DNA of 6,515 nt, taken from positions 1 through 6,515 of the forward strand of contig JBKQSL010000043.1 in NCBI GenBank assembly GCA_052143655.1, given 5' to 3'. A model generated the notes under the pieces. That model worked only from the letters and a program-made list of their open reading frames with translations, was not told the origin of the DNA and made no database searches. Each line of letters opens with the position of its first letter. Position 1 is the first letter of the stretch. The translations under genes were made by a program, and so were the position numbers. This DNA comes from CAVSUR01 sp052143655 (GTDB lineage Bacteria; Actinomycetota; Actinomycetes; Streptosporangiales; Streptosporangiaceae). Below, one piece after another: positions 1 to 5,542 of this stretch.

Positions 1-912
1 CCGGCCCGCTGCGCCGGCGGCCGGGCTGTCGGCCGGGCTGTCGGCCGGGGCCGCGGCGGAGCGGCGGCCCGGCCGCCCGCCGGCCCGGCCATCCGCGGGA
101 TCCCGGTGGCCGGCTTCCCGGCTGCCATCCGCGGAGCCCGGCACGCCAGCGCCGATGACTCCAGCTGCGCCGCCGCCCGGGCCGGCGTGGTCCTGGGCCC
201 AGGCCGCGCTGGCCGGCTGCGGGCCGGTCCGCGCCGGGTCCCTGTCGCCGGTCCAGCCGGGCGGGGCGTCCAGCGCCTGGGTGCCCGGCTGGTAGCTGGC
301 CGGGCCGTACGGCCCGCGCTCATCGGTACCAGGGGCGAGGCCGCCGCCCGGCCAGCCGCCCTGCGACTCGTGGCCGGCGGCCGCTGCGGGCCAGTTGCCC
401 GCCTCGTCGTCCTGCCCGGCCCAGTCCCAGCCGGCAGTAGCCGGAGCCAGGCCGCCGGGCGGCGGCCCGAAGCGGCCGGCCAGGCCGGCCTGGCTGTCCC
501 TGCCGTCCGGCCAGTCGCCAGCCGGGAAGTCACCGGCTGCCGGGCCGTCGGCGCGGAAATCGCCGGGCGCCAGTCCAGCGGCCAGGTCAGCGTCGGCGCC
601 GTCGTCCGGCTGCGCCCCGCCCCGGTTCCACGCCGCGAACTGGCCGGGCGGGTACATCAGCGGCGACTGGCCCGGCGCTGGCGGGTAGCCGCGCACCGGC
701 CCGCGCGTCGTCGTGCTGCCGGTCCCGGCCCATCCGGCGTCCGGGCCGCTGACCTCGCCGTCTCCGGAAGCCGTCCGGTACCCGGGCACGAACAGCGATT
801 CCCCGCCCGGCCGGCCACCGGAGCCGGCGGCCGCGCGCGGTCCACCATCCCGGCCGGATGTGCCCGGCCGTCGGCCGGGCCGGCCGACTGCATTTTCACC
901 CGGTGAGCGCAT
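1..912 (-). CDS. Low-complexity Gly/Pro/Ala-rich protein with spaced Trp residues, N-terminal part (runs off left edge)
   Basis: An open frame of 304 codons with no stop runs from ATG at 912 down to base 1, so the C-terminus lies outside the window. An in-frame TAA at 945-943 and no start codon in between make ATG 912 the earliest possible start. Third positions are overwhelmingly G/C, and the product has a protein-like mix (Asp, Tyr, Phe, Trp), unlike the Arg/Ala-rich products of the opposite strand. The protein looks disordered: Gly, Pro, Ala and Asp dominate, there is no signal peptide or membrane segment in the visible part, and Trp recurs at about residues 61, 95, 134, 162, 164, 174, 187, 220 and 238, usually after Gly or Ala. 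Near residues 289-297 is an ADSP-ADSP repeat. No good Shine-Dalgarno is in range; the nearest GGAG lies 15 nt upstream inside a hairpin. It is divergent from rplM. I do not recognise a family; it could be the disordered N-terminal arm of a membrane or secretion-associated protein. Confidence 0.7.
   Translation of the reverse strand, partial: MRSPGENAVGRPGRRPGTSGRDGGPRAAAGSGGRPGGESLFVPGYRTASGDGEVSGPDAGWAGTGSTTTRGPVRGYPPAPGQSPLMYPPGQFAAWNRGGAQPDDGADADLAAGLAPGDFRADGPAAGDFPAGDWPDGRDSQAGLAGRFGPPPGGLAPATAGWDWAGQDDEAGNWPAAAAGHESQGGWPGGGLAPGTDERGPYGPASYQPGTQALDAPPGWTGDRDPARTGPQPASAAWAQDHAGPGGGAAGVIGAGVPGSADGSREAGHRDPADGRAGGRPGRRSAAAPADSPADSPAAGAAGR
23..46. repeat. Two perfect tandem copies of a 12-bp unit
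   Basis: GGGCTGTCGGCC occurs at 23-34 and again at 35-46. It lies inside the minus-strand frame and encodes the repeated Ala-Asp-Ser-Pro. The unit keeps frame, so it looks like replication slippage tolerated in a disordered protein segment. Confidence 0.8.
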
Positions 913-916
913 GCCG

Positions 917-931
917 GGAGCGTATCGCTCC
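917..931 (-). promoter_or_regulatory. Hairpin immediately upstream of the minus-strand start, containing its only SD-like GGAG
   Basis: GGAGCG (917-922) and CGCTCC (926-931) form a 6-bp stem with a 3-nt loop, ending 4 nt before the ATG at 912. On the minus-strand transcript the left arm carries GGAG, the only Shine-Dalgarno-like string nearby, 15 nt from the ATG. Any effect on translation is inference. Confidence 0.4.
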
Positions 932-952
932 GCGAGCGCCCGTTAGCCTGGT

Positions 953-989
953 CGGGCGTTTTGCCCGGCCGGCAAATGGCCGCCGGCCA
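953..989. promoter_or_regulatory. Cluster of inverted repeats (possible operator or leader structure)
   Basis: Three overlapping or adjacent dyads are visible. CGGGC-GTTTT-GCCCG occupies 953-967. GGCCGGC (967-973) pairs with GCCGGCC (982-988). TGGCCGCCGGCCA at 977-989 is a perfect palindrome around one central base. They lie between the divergent genes, where operators are common. Dyads of this size arise easily in DNA this rich in GGCC, so function is unproven. Confidence 0.35.
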
Positions 990-1033
990 GCGGCGCGGCA
1001 GCGAGGTCAGCGGCGGGCGGCGATAGCCTGGCA

Positions 1034-1075
1034 GCGGCGGGGAGTGCGCGGCGGGGAGTGCGCGGCGGGGGAGTT
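1034..1075. repeat. 14-bp tandem repeat, three copies
   Basis: GCGGCGGGGAGTGC is perfect at 1034-1047 and 1048-1061. A third copy at 1062-1075 has one inserted G and a changed end. It sits about 50-90 bases upstream of the rplM -35 box, outside any gene. Copy number may vary between strains. Confidence 0.85.
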
Positions 1076-1121
1076 GAGCAGGGCGGCGAAGGCAGTGATG
1101 AGCCCGGGATCGGGCATCGCT

Positions 1122-1151
1122 TTGACCGCGAGTGGCGGCGGCCGGTATCCT
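1122..1151 (+). promoter_or_regulatory. Sigma-70-type promoter of the rplM operon
   Basis: A -35 box TTGACC (1122-1127) and a -10 box TATCCT (1146-1151) are separated by 18 bp. Both match the vegetative actinobacterial consensus well (TTGAC; TAnnnT). Transcription would start at about 1157-1159, giving a leader of about 145 nt before the rplM start. This is the best promoter in the window and is placed as expected for a growth-rate-controlled ribosomal operon. Confidence 0.7.
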
Positions 1152-1184
1152 TTCAACGCGTCCATGCGCACCGGCATGCCCGTG

Positions 1185-1203
1185 TGCCCGCTCAGAGCGG
1201 GCA
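1185..1203 (+). promoter_or_regulatory. Strong hairpin in the rplM leader
   Basis: TGCCCGCT (1185-1192) and AGCGGGCA (1196-1203) form an uninterrupted 8-bp stem with a CAG loop, about 30 nt after the inferred transcription start. No U-run follows, so it is not a standard intrinsic terminator. It is a candidate part of a ribosomal-protein leader, but it does not obviously match the L13 leader known from Firmicutes. Confidence 0.5.
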
Positions 1204-1237
1204 GGTGAGCTGCTGCCGGTGTTCCGGATACCCCCCG

Positions 1238-1258
1238 CCGGAGAGCTTCCCGCTCCGG
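1238..1258 (+). promoter_or_regulatory. Second hairpin in the rplM leader
   Basis: CCGGAG (1238-1243) pairs with CTCCGG (1253-1258) around a 9-nt loop, about 30 nt before the rplM Shine-Dalgarno. It follows the stronger hairpin at 1185-1203. Moderate support only. Confidence 0.35.
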
Positions 1259-1302
1259 GCGCGGGCATGAAGACCAGGACTCACACGCGAAGGCTTATGA
1301 CT

Positions 1303-1779
1303 GTGCGCACATTCAGCCCGAAGGCCGGCGACATTCAGCACCAGTGGCATGTCATCGATGCGACCGATGTCGTCCTCGGCCGGCTGGCCAGCCAGGCTGC
1401 GGTGCTGCTGCGCGGCAAGCACAAGCCGATCTTCGCGCCGCACCTGGACACCGGTGACTTCGTCATCATCATCAACGCCGACAAGGTCGCGCTCAGCGGC
1501 AACAAGCTGGCCGACAAGCGCGCTTACCGGCACTCGGGCTACCCCGGCGGCATCCGCTCGGTGAGCTACGCCGAGCTGATGGCCCGCAATCCCGAGCGCG
1601 CGGTGGCCAAGGCGGTCCGCGGCATGCTGCCCAAGAACACCCTGGGCCGTCAGATGCTGAGCAAGCTCAAGGTCTACGCGGGCCCGCATCACCCGCACGC
1701 GGCGCAGCAGCCGACAGAATTCCGTATCATCCAGCTCGAGCAGCTGGCCGGGACCGGGGCCGGCCGCGCGGCACGCTAG
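1303..1779 (+). CDS. rplM: 50S ribosomal protein L13
   Basis: L13 binds 23S rRNA early in assembly of the large ribosomal subunit. The 158-residue product has the family's landmarks in order: WHVIDATDVVLGRLAS near residues 15-30, LLRGKHKP at 35-42, DFVIIINADKV at 52-62, YRHSGYPGG at 75-83, and the signature region RGMLPKNTLGRQMLSKLKV at about 106-124, followed by HPHAAQQP. It matches actinobacterial L13 end to end and is slightly longer than the usual ~147 residues because of a Gly/Ala/Arg tail. I chose GTG 1303 because GAAGG at 1289-1293 is then 9 nt away and the product begins VRTFSPK, as in actinomycete homologues. ATG 1297, two codons earlier, leaves only 3 nt; ATG 1267 has no Shine-Dalgarno. 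It is first in the rplM-rpsI-glmM block. Confidence 0.97.
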   Translation: MRTFSPKAGDIQHQWHVIDATDVVLGRLASQAAVLLRGKHKPIFAPHLDTGDFVIIINADKVALSGNKLADKRAYRHSGYPGGIRSVSYAELMARNPERAVAKAVRGMLPKNTLGRQMLSKLKVYAGPHHPHAAQQPTEFRIIQLEQLAGTGAGRAAR

Positions 1780-1823
1780 CCCGCACCGAGCCAGACAAGC
1801 GATCAGGAAGCACGAGGAAGACT

Positions 1824-2333
1824 GTGGCCGAGTCCACTGAGGCGGCGACCGCGCCGGCCGACGGGGAGAACCTGTCCGAGTACACCACCGAGACGCCCGA
1901 GGCGCCGGCCGGCGGCGCGGCCCGCTCGACGCGCAAGCCGGTGGTGACCGGGCACGGCATGGGCACCGGCCGGCGCAAGGAAGCCATCGCCCGGGTCCGC
2001 ATCCAGCCGGGCACCGGCCAGTGGCAGATCAACGACCACTCGCTCGACGAGTACTTCCCGAACAAGGTGCATCAGCAGCTCATCAACGAGCCCTTCACCG
2101 CGCTCGGCGCCGATGACGCGTTCGACGTCGTGGCCCGGATCACCGGCGGCGGCGTCACCGGCCAGGCGGGCGCACTGCGGCTGGGCATCGCCCGGGCGCT
2201 GCTGCTGGTCGACTCCGACAGCCGCACCACGCTCAAGCGCGCCGGGTTCCTCACCCGTGACCCTCGGGTGAAGGAGCGCAAGAAGGCCGGCCTGAAGAAG
2301 GCCCGCAAGGCGCCGCAGTACTCCAAGCGCTAG
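1824..2333 (+). CDS. rpsI: 30S ribosomal protein S9
   Basis: S9 sits in the head of the small subunit, and its C-terminal tail reaches toward the P-site tRNA. The 169-residue product has an acidic, low-complexity N-terminal arm (about residues 1-45), as is common in actinobacteria. The conserved body begins with GTGRRKEAIARVR at 47-59 and contains the family signature GGGVTGQAGALRLGIARAL at 108-126. The basic tail TRDPRVKERKKAGLKKARK ends in the invariant SKR. The start is GTG 1824, preceded by GAGGAAG at 1814-1820 (the GAGG core is 6 nt away). It follows rplM by 44 bases with no terminator, so the two are almost certainly cotranscribed, giving one large-subunit and one small-subunit protein from one mRNA as in most bacteria. 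Nothing unusual is seen. Confidence 0.98.
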   Translation: MAESTEAATAPADGENLSEYTTETPEAPAGGAARSTRKPVVTGHGMGTGRRKEAIARVRIQPGTGQWQINDHSLDEYFPNKVHQQLINEPFTALGADDAFDVVARITGGGVTGQAGALRLGIARALLLVDSDSRTTLKRAGFLTRDPRVKERKKAGLKKARKAPQYSKR

Positions 2334-2342
2334 CAGGGGCCG

Positions 2343-2377
2343 CTGCCGCCGCGCGGTAGCCAGGTGCGCCGCGGCAG
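2343..2377 (+). promoter_or_regulatory. Inverted repeat between rpsI and glmM
   Basis: CTGCCGC (2343-2349) and GCGGCAG (2371-2377) can form a 7-bp stem around 21 nt, just after the rpsI stop. A competing GCCGCG/CGCGGC pairing overlaps it. No U-run follows. It might protect the ribosomal mRNA end or reduce read-through into glmM, but in this base composition it may be chance. Confidence 0.3.
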
Positions 2378-2423
2378 GCTGCCAGTGAGCTCTCCCGCAC
2401 CCGGAAGGCCAGGTGGTTCCGGC

Positions 2424-3830
2424 ATGGGCCGTTTGTTCGGTACGGACGGTGTCCGAGGAGTAGCAGGACGTGATCTGACGGCAGGCCTGGCGATGGACCT
2501 GTCCACCGCGGCCGTGCACGTCCTGGCTGGCAGCGGGGCCTTTGCCCCGGCCCGCGGCGAGCACCGCCGGCCAGTGGCCCTGGTCGGCCGGGACCCGCGC
2601 GTCTCCGGGGAGTTCCTGGAGGCCGCGGTGGTCGCCGGGCTGGCCAGCAGCGGCGTGGACGTGCTGCGGCTCGGCATCATCCCCACCCCGGCTGTGGCCT
2701 ACCTCACCGCTGCGATGGACGCCGACTTCGGGGTCATGCTGTCGGCGAGCCACAATCCGGCGCCCGACAACGGCATCAAGTTCTTCGCCCGGGGCGGCAT
2801 CAAGCTGCCCGACGAGGTCGAGGACGAGATCGAGGCCCGGCTCGCTCAGCTGCCGGTAGCCAGCCGGACGCCCGGCACGGTCCCCGAGGGCGGTTTCGGC
2901 CGGGTGCGGGACGCGGCCGAGGCGGGCGAGCGCTATCTGGATCATCTGCTCGGCTCGCTGGACGCAGCCGCGGATCCGGCCACCGTCGGCACGGCCGGGC
3001 CGCTGCGGGGCCTGAAGATCGTGGTTGACTGCGCGCACGGCGCCGCGCACCGGCTCGCTCCCAAGCTGCTGCGCCGGGCCGGCGCACAGGTGATCGCGAT
3101 CGGCGCGGAACCGGACGGATACAACATCAACTCCGGCTGCGGCTCCACCAGCCTGGCGACGCTGTCAGCGGCGGTGGTGGAGCACCGCGCCGACGCCGGG
3201 ATCGCGCACGACGGCGACGCCGACCGGTGCCTGGCCGTCGACGCGGCCGGGCAGGTCGTCGACGGCGACCAGATACTCGCCGTGCTCGCGCTCGCGCTGC
3301 AGAAATCCGGGCAGCTGGCCGGGGACACTGTCGTGGCCACGGTCATGTCCAACCTGGGCTTCCGGCTGGCCATGCGCGACGCCGGGATCCACGTGGTGCA
3401 GACCCCGGTCGGCGACCGGTACCTGGTCGCGGCCATGCGCGAGGGACAGTACGTGCTGGGCGGCGAGCAGTCCGGCCACATCATCCTGCTCAACCACGCG
3501 ACTACTGGTGACGGGCTGCTCACCGCCCTGCACCTGCTCGCCGTGGTGGCCAGCACCGGCGAGCCGCTGGCCGCGCTGGCCGGGGCCATGACCCGGTACC
3601 CGCAGGTCCTGATCAATATCCCGGGCGTGGACAAGTCAGCGGTGGGCGACTCGGCCGAGCTCGCCGCCGCGGTCACGGCCGCCGAGCAGGAACTGGGTGA
3701 CTCCGGCCGGGTGCTGGTCCGGCCGAGTGGCACCGAGCCGAAGGTCCGGGTCATGGTCGAGGCCATTGACGAGGATCAGGCCCAGCGGCTCGCGGCGAGC
3801 CTGGCCGCGACGGTCCGCGGCCTGGGCTAA
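2424..3830 (+). CDS. glmM: Phosphoglucosamine mutase
   Basis: GlmM converts glucosamine-6-phosphate to glucosamine-1-phosphate in the cytosol, the step before GlmU makes UDP-GlcNAc for peptidoglycan. The 468-residue product opens with GRLFGTDGVRG. It has the phosphoserine loop SASHNP at 107-112 (catalytic Ser109, equivalent to Ser102 of E. coli GlmM), the Mg-binding loop DGDADR at 263-268, the sugar-binding GGEQSGH at 346-352, and the phosphate-binding loop RPSGTEPKVRV at 433-443. All four domains of the alpha-D-phosphohexomutase family are therefore present, with key residues intact. It is slightly longer than the usual ~450. ATG 2424 is preferred because AGGTGG (2411-2416) is 7 nt upstream and homologues begin there; the upstream in-frame ATG 2364 would add a Pro/Arg-rich stretch with no family match. 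It follows rpsI by 90 bases, the classic actinobacterial order. Confidence 0.97.
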   Translation: MGRLFGTDGVRGVAGRDLTAGLAMDLSTAAVHVLAGSGAFAPARGEHRRPVALVGRDPRVSGEFLEAAVVAGLASSGVDVLRLGIIPTPAVAYLTAAMDADFGVMLSASHNPAPDNGIKFFARGGIKLPDEVEDEIEARLAQLPVASRTPGTVPEGGFGRVRDAAEAGERYLDHLLGSLDAAADPATVGTAGPLRGLKIVVDCAHGAAHRLAPKLLRRAGAQVIAIGAEPDGYNINSGCGSTSLATLSAAVVEHRADAGIAHDGDADRCLAVDAAGQVVDGDQILAVLALALQKSGQLAGDTVVATVMSNLGFRLAMRDAGIHVVQTPVGDRYLVAAMREGQYVLGGEQSGHIILLNHATTGDGLLTALHLLAVVASTGEPLAALAGAMTRYPQVLINIPGVDKSAVGDSAELAAAVTAAEQELGDSGRVLVRPSGTEPKVRVMVEAIDEDQAQRLAASLAATVRGLG

Positions 3831-3920
3831 GCCGCCCGGCGGCGCCCTTCCTGAGTCGTTACCCCCTTCCCGGGTCGTTCTTGCGGGCGCGCTGCCGCCC
3901 TGCCGCGGACGCTGAGCCGC

Positions 3921-3944
3921 CTTGCCCCCTTGCCCCCTTGCCCC
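3921..3944. repeat. CTTGCCCC tandem repeat, three perfect copies
   Basis: The 8-bp unit CTTGCCCC occurs at 3921-3928, 3929-3936 and 3937-3944 without mismatch, in non-coding DNA downstream of glmM. Short unit repeats like this are prone to slippage, so the copy number may vary. Confidence 0.9.
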
Positions 3945-3955
3945 TGCGCCCGCCC
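3925..3955 (-). other. Potential G-quadruplex on the minus strand
   Basis: Read on the minus strand, this stretch has five runs of three or more G (3955-3953, 3951-3949, 3944-3941, 3937-3933, 3929-3925) separated by loops of 1, 4, 3 and 3 nt. That satisfies the usual G3+N1-7 pattern. The G-rich strand is the template strand for the downstream genes. Folding is not shown by sequence alone. Confidence 0.55.
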
Positions 3956-3975
3956 GCGGAGCCGCTGCGCTGACC

Positions 3976-3992
3976 GCCGGCCCGTCCCCGGC
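3976..3992 (+). terminator. Weak terminator-like hairpin downstream of glmM
   Basis: GCCGG (3976-3980) and CCGGC (3988-3992) form a 5-bp stem with a 7-nt loop, followed by the only AT-rich run nearby, TTAATCAT. The stem is short and the tail is not a U-run, so this is at best a weak terminator for the rplM-rpsI-glmM transcript. Confidence 0.25.
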
Positions 3993-4034
3993 TTAATCAT
4001 CGTCCGGCCGATTCGCATCTGGTGCTCGGCCGCT

Positions 4035-4140
4035 GGGGGTAGGCCTCCTTCCCCCTGATGACGGATGTTGGGCAATGCCCGCGCTGGCACAGTCGGATCC
4101 GCAGATGCGGGGAACCACCACTTCAGTCATGCCAGGGGGA
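4035..4140 (+). promoter_or_regulatory. Candidate structured leader that can sequester the ATP-grasp gene's Shine-Dalgarno
   Basis: TCCCCCTG at 4050-4057 is perfectly complementary over 8 bp to CAGGGGGA at 4133-4140, which contains the Shine-Dalgarno. The same C-run can instead pair with GGGGG at 4035-4039, which would leave the Shine-Dalgarno free. Two small hairpins lie between the arms: GGGC-AAT-GCCC (4070-4080) and CCGC-AGAT-GCGG (4099-4110). The picture is that of a translational switch, but the pairing could be chance in GC-rich DNA and the transcript start is unknown. Confidence 0.35.
4134..4140 (+). promoter_or_regulatory. Strong ribosome binding site deciding the ATP-grasp start
   Basis: AGGGGGA lies 7 nt before GTG 4148. 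It selects this GTG over the upstream in-frame ATG 4058, which has only CCTTCCCCCTG before it. Confidence 0.75.
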
Positions 4141-4147
4141 CCAGACC

Positions 4148-5542
4148 GTGCCCGGAGACGCTCCGTCGTGCACGCCGCGCCGCCCCGACGTCAGCACGCC
4201 GGCGGTAGTGCTCAAGTTCGACCCCAACGTCCTGCACCACGGGGGACTGGGGGTCATCCGCAGCCTCGGCCGGATGGGCGTGCCGGTGTACGGCGTGCAC
4301 GAGAGCCGCACCGCCCCGGCCGCCAGCTCGGGCTACCTGCGCGGCCGGTGCTTCTGGCAGCCCGATCCGGCCGACCCCGCTGCGGTGGTGGCCGGCCTGC
4401 GGGCGCTGGCCGGGCGGATCGGCCAGCGCGCCGTGCTGCTGCCGACCGACGACGCGGGCGCGATCTTCCTGGCCGAGCACGGCGGCCCGCTGCGCGGGGA
4501 TTACCTGTTCGCAGCGCCGCCCGCCGGGCTGCCCCGGCAGCTGGCCGGCAAGTTCTCGCTGTACGAGCTCTGCCGTGAGCTCGACATCCCCGCCCCGCAG
4601 ACGGTGCTGCCGGGCTCGCTGGCGCAGGCCCGAGAGTTCGCCGTGACCGCCGGCTTCCCGCTGATCGCCAAGCTGACAACGCCGTGCACCGGCCGGGGGC
4701 TGCGCAGCACCTCCATCCTGACCAGCCCCGCCGAGCTGGTCAGCGCCTACCATGCCTGCGCGGACGCGGACGCGGACGCGGGCGCGGGGCTGATGCTGCA
4801 GGAGCTCATCCCCGGCGGCAGCGGGCACGACTGGTTCTTCCACGGCTACTGCGACGCCCGCGCGGCCTGCCGGCCGGCGTTCACCGGGATCAAGGAGCGG
4901 TCCTACCCGGCCCACGCCGGGCTGACCAGCCTGGGCCGCTCCGTTCCCAATCCAGAGCTGTCCGGGCAGGTCACCAGCCTGCTCAGCCGCCTGCACTACA
5001 GCGGCATTCTCGACCTCGACCTGCGGCTGGACCCCCGGGACGGGCGCTACAGGCTGCTGGACTTCAATCCGCGGCTCGGCGCCCAGTTCCGGCTGTTCCG
5101 CGACAGCGCCGGGGTGGACGTTGCGACGGCCGCCTACCTCGACCTCACCGGCCAGCCGATCCCGGCCGGCGAGCAGCCGGACGGGCGCGGCTTCTGGGTG
5201 GAGAACTACGACCCGCTCGGCGCGCTCGGCTACTGGCGGGCCGGCGAGCTCTCCCCGCGGTCCTGGCTGGCCTCGCTGCGCACCGTCGACGAGGCCGCCT
5301 GGTTCGCCCGTGACGACCTGCGGCCCTTCGGCCTGATGTGCCTGCGCATGGGCTGGCGGCTGGTCAGCCGGCCAGTCGCGAGCCGGGCGCGCCGGGCCCC
5401 GAGGACCGATTTCCGCTACCGCCCCGGCCGGGCGCAGGCCGGGGCGGGCTCCGGCGGCACTGCCGTACCGGGAGCGCTGCCCTGCGCCGTCAGCTCACGG
5501 CCGGCCGGGCCTGAGCATGTCAAGGAGGACACACCAGCATGA
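4148..5542 (+). CDS. ATP-grasp carboligase-like protein (COG3919 type)
   Basis: ATP-grasp ligases activate a carboxylate as an acyl phosphate with ATP and join it to an amine or other nucleophile. This 464-residue product resembles the predicted ATP-dependent carboligase group (COG3919). An N-terminal Rossmann-like domain begins AVVLKFDPNVLHHGGLGVIR at about 19-38. GKFSLYELC at 134-142 supplies a likely ATP-contacting Lys135. FPLIAK at 170-175 supplies the second nucleotide-binding Lys175, and LMLQELIPGG at 215-224 the hinge residues around Glu219. LDLDLRLDPRDGRYRLLDFNPR at about 288-309 has Asp291, Asp305 and Asn307 as probable Mg ligands. The catalytic core therefore looks intact. After about residue 410 the tail turns into Arg/Ala/Gly-rich low complexity. 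An ADADAD run at 205-210 comes from a hexanucleotide repeat. The stop overlaps the next start (ATGA), so the two genes are coupled. Substrate unknown; GTG start chosen by its Shine-Dalgarno. Confidence 0.88.
   Translation: MPGDAPSCTPRRPDVSTPAVVLKFDPNVLHHGGLGVIRSLGRMGVPVYGVHESRTAPAASSGYLRGRCFWQPDPADPAAVVAGLRALAGRIGQRAVLLPTDDAGAIFLAEHGGPLRGDYLFAAPPAGLPRQLAGKFSLYELCRELDIPAPQTVLPGSLAQAREFAVTAGFPLIAKLTTPCTGRGLRSTSILTSPAELVSAYHACADADADAGAGLMLQELIPGGSGHDWFFHGYCDARAACRPAFTGIKERSYPAHAGLTSLGRSVPNPELSGQVTSLLSRLHYSGILDLDLRLDPRDGRYRLLDFNPRLGAQFRLFRDSAGVDVATAAYLDLTGQPIPAGEQPDGRGFWVENYDPLGALGYWRAGELSPRSWLASLRTVDEAAWFARDDLRPFGLMCLRMGWRLVSRPVASRARRAPRTDFRYRPGRAQAGAGSGGTAVPGALPCAVSSRPAGPEHVKEDTPA
4760..4783 (+). 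repeat. Hexanucleotide repeat inside the ATP-grasp gene
   Basis: GCGGAC is repeated three times at 4760-4777, followed by the variant GCGGGC at 4778-4783. It encodes Ala-Asp three times, then Ala-Gly. It sits in a surface-like segment just before the Gln-Glu hinge of the ATP site. The 6-bp unit keeps frame whatever the copy number. Confidence 0.85.
5522..5528 (+). promoter_or_regulatory. Consensus Shine-Dalgarno of the flavoprotein gene inside the ATP-grasp gene
   Basis: AAGGAGG is a full match to the anti-Shine-Dalgarno sequence, 10 nt before ATG 5539 and within the last codons of the upstream gene. With the ATGA overlap at 5539-5542 it points to translational coupling plus strong independent initiation. 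Confidence 0.85.

Larger units (their letters stand above)
913..1302. other. Divergent intergenic region between the minus-strand gene and rplM
   Basis: About 390 bases carry no convincing gene. Short frames exist on both strands, but their products are Arg/Ala/His-rich, with no recognisable family and no Shine-Dalgarno. From left to right the region holds a hairpin next to the minus-strand start, two further inverted repeats (953-989), a 14-bp tandem repeat (1034-1075), the rplM promoter (1122-1151) and a structured rplM leader. TAGCCTGG occurs twice, at 944-951 and 1024-1031. I found no clear promoter for the minus-strand gene. Confidence 0.6.
3831..4147. other. Gene-free region between glmM and the ATP-grasp gene
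   Basis: These 317 bases contain no convincing coding frame on either strand; the longest minus-strand frame gives an Arg/Gly/Ala-rich product without family features. The first part holds short GC hairpins after the glmM stop (GCCG/CGGC at 3831-3843; GGGCG/CGCCC at 3885-3900). The middle holds three CTTGCCCC repeats and more C-runs. The last 100 bases look like a structured leader of the next gene. No convincing -35/-10 pair was found, although a separate promoter for the downstream pair is likely. Confidence 0.6.

Noticed and set aside
106..906. Long plus-strand frame across the left part of the window
   Set aside because: Its product is Arg/Ala/Gly/Pro-rich with no family features, as expected from the strand opposite a GC3-biased gene; the minus-strand frame 912 to 1 fits coding composition better.
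657..1268. Minus-strand 203-residue frame overlapping the divergent region
   Set aside because: It overlaps the better-supported minus-strand gene in another frame and runs through the rplM promoter and leader; the product is low-complexity without family match.
1803..3050. Minus-strand 415-residue frame opposite rpsI and glmM
   Set aside because: It is a long antisense shadow caused by GC-rich codons; both sense genes are unmistakable along its whole length.
3827..4090. Minus-strand 87-residue frame after glmM
   Set aside because: Arg/Gly/Ala-rich product, no Shine-Dalgarno or family features, and it is built largely on the CTTGCCCC repeats.
4058..4147. Upstream ATG start for the ATP-grasp gene
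   Set aside because: The added 30 residues (Cys/Arg/Gln-rich) match no family sequence and there is no Shine-Dalgarno before ATG 4058; GTG 4148 has AGGGGGA at 7 nt.
4095..4210. Resemblance of GCGGGGAACCACC to the 5' part of a ydaO-type c-di-AMP riboswitch
   Set aside because: The other conserved blocks (GGGUGAAUC and CUAACCUCG) are absent and the element would run into the coding sequence; one short GC-rich match is not enough.
4127..4996. Minus-strand 289-residue frame opposite the ATP-grasp gene
   Set aside because: Antisense shadow; the sense strand carries recognisable ATP-grasp motifs and a strong Shine-Dalgarno.
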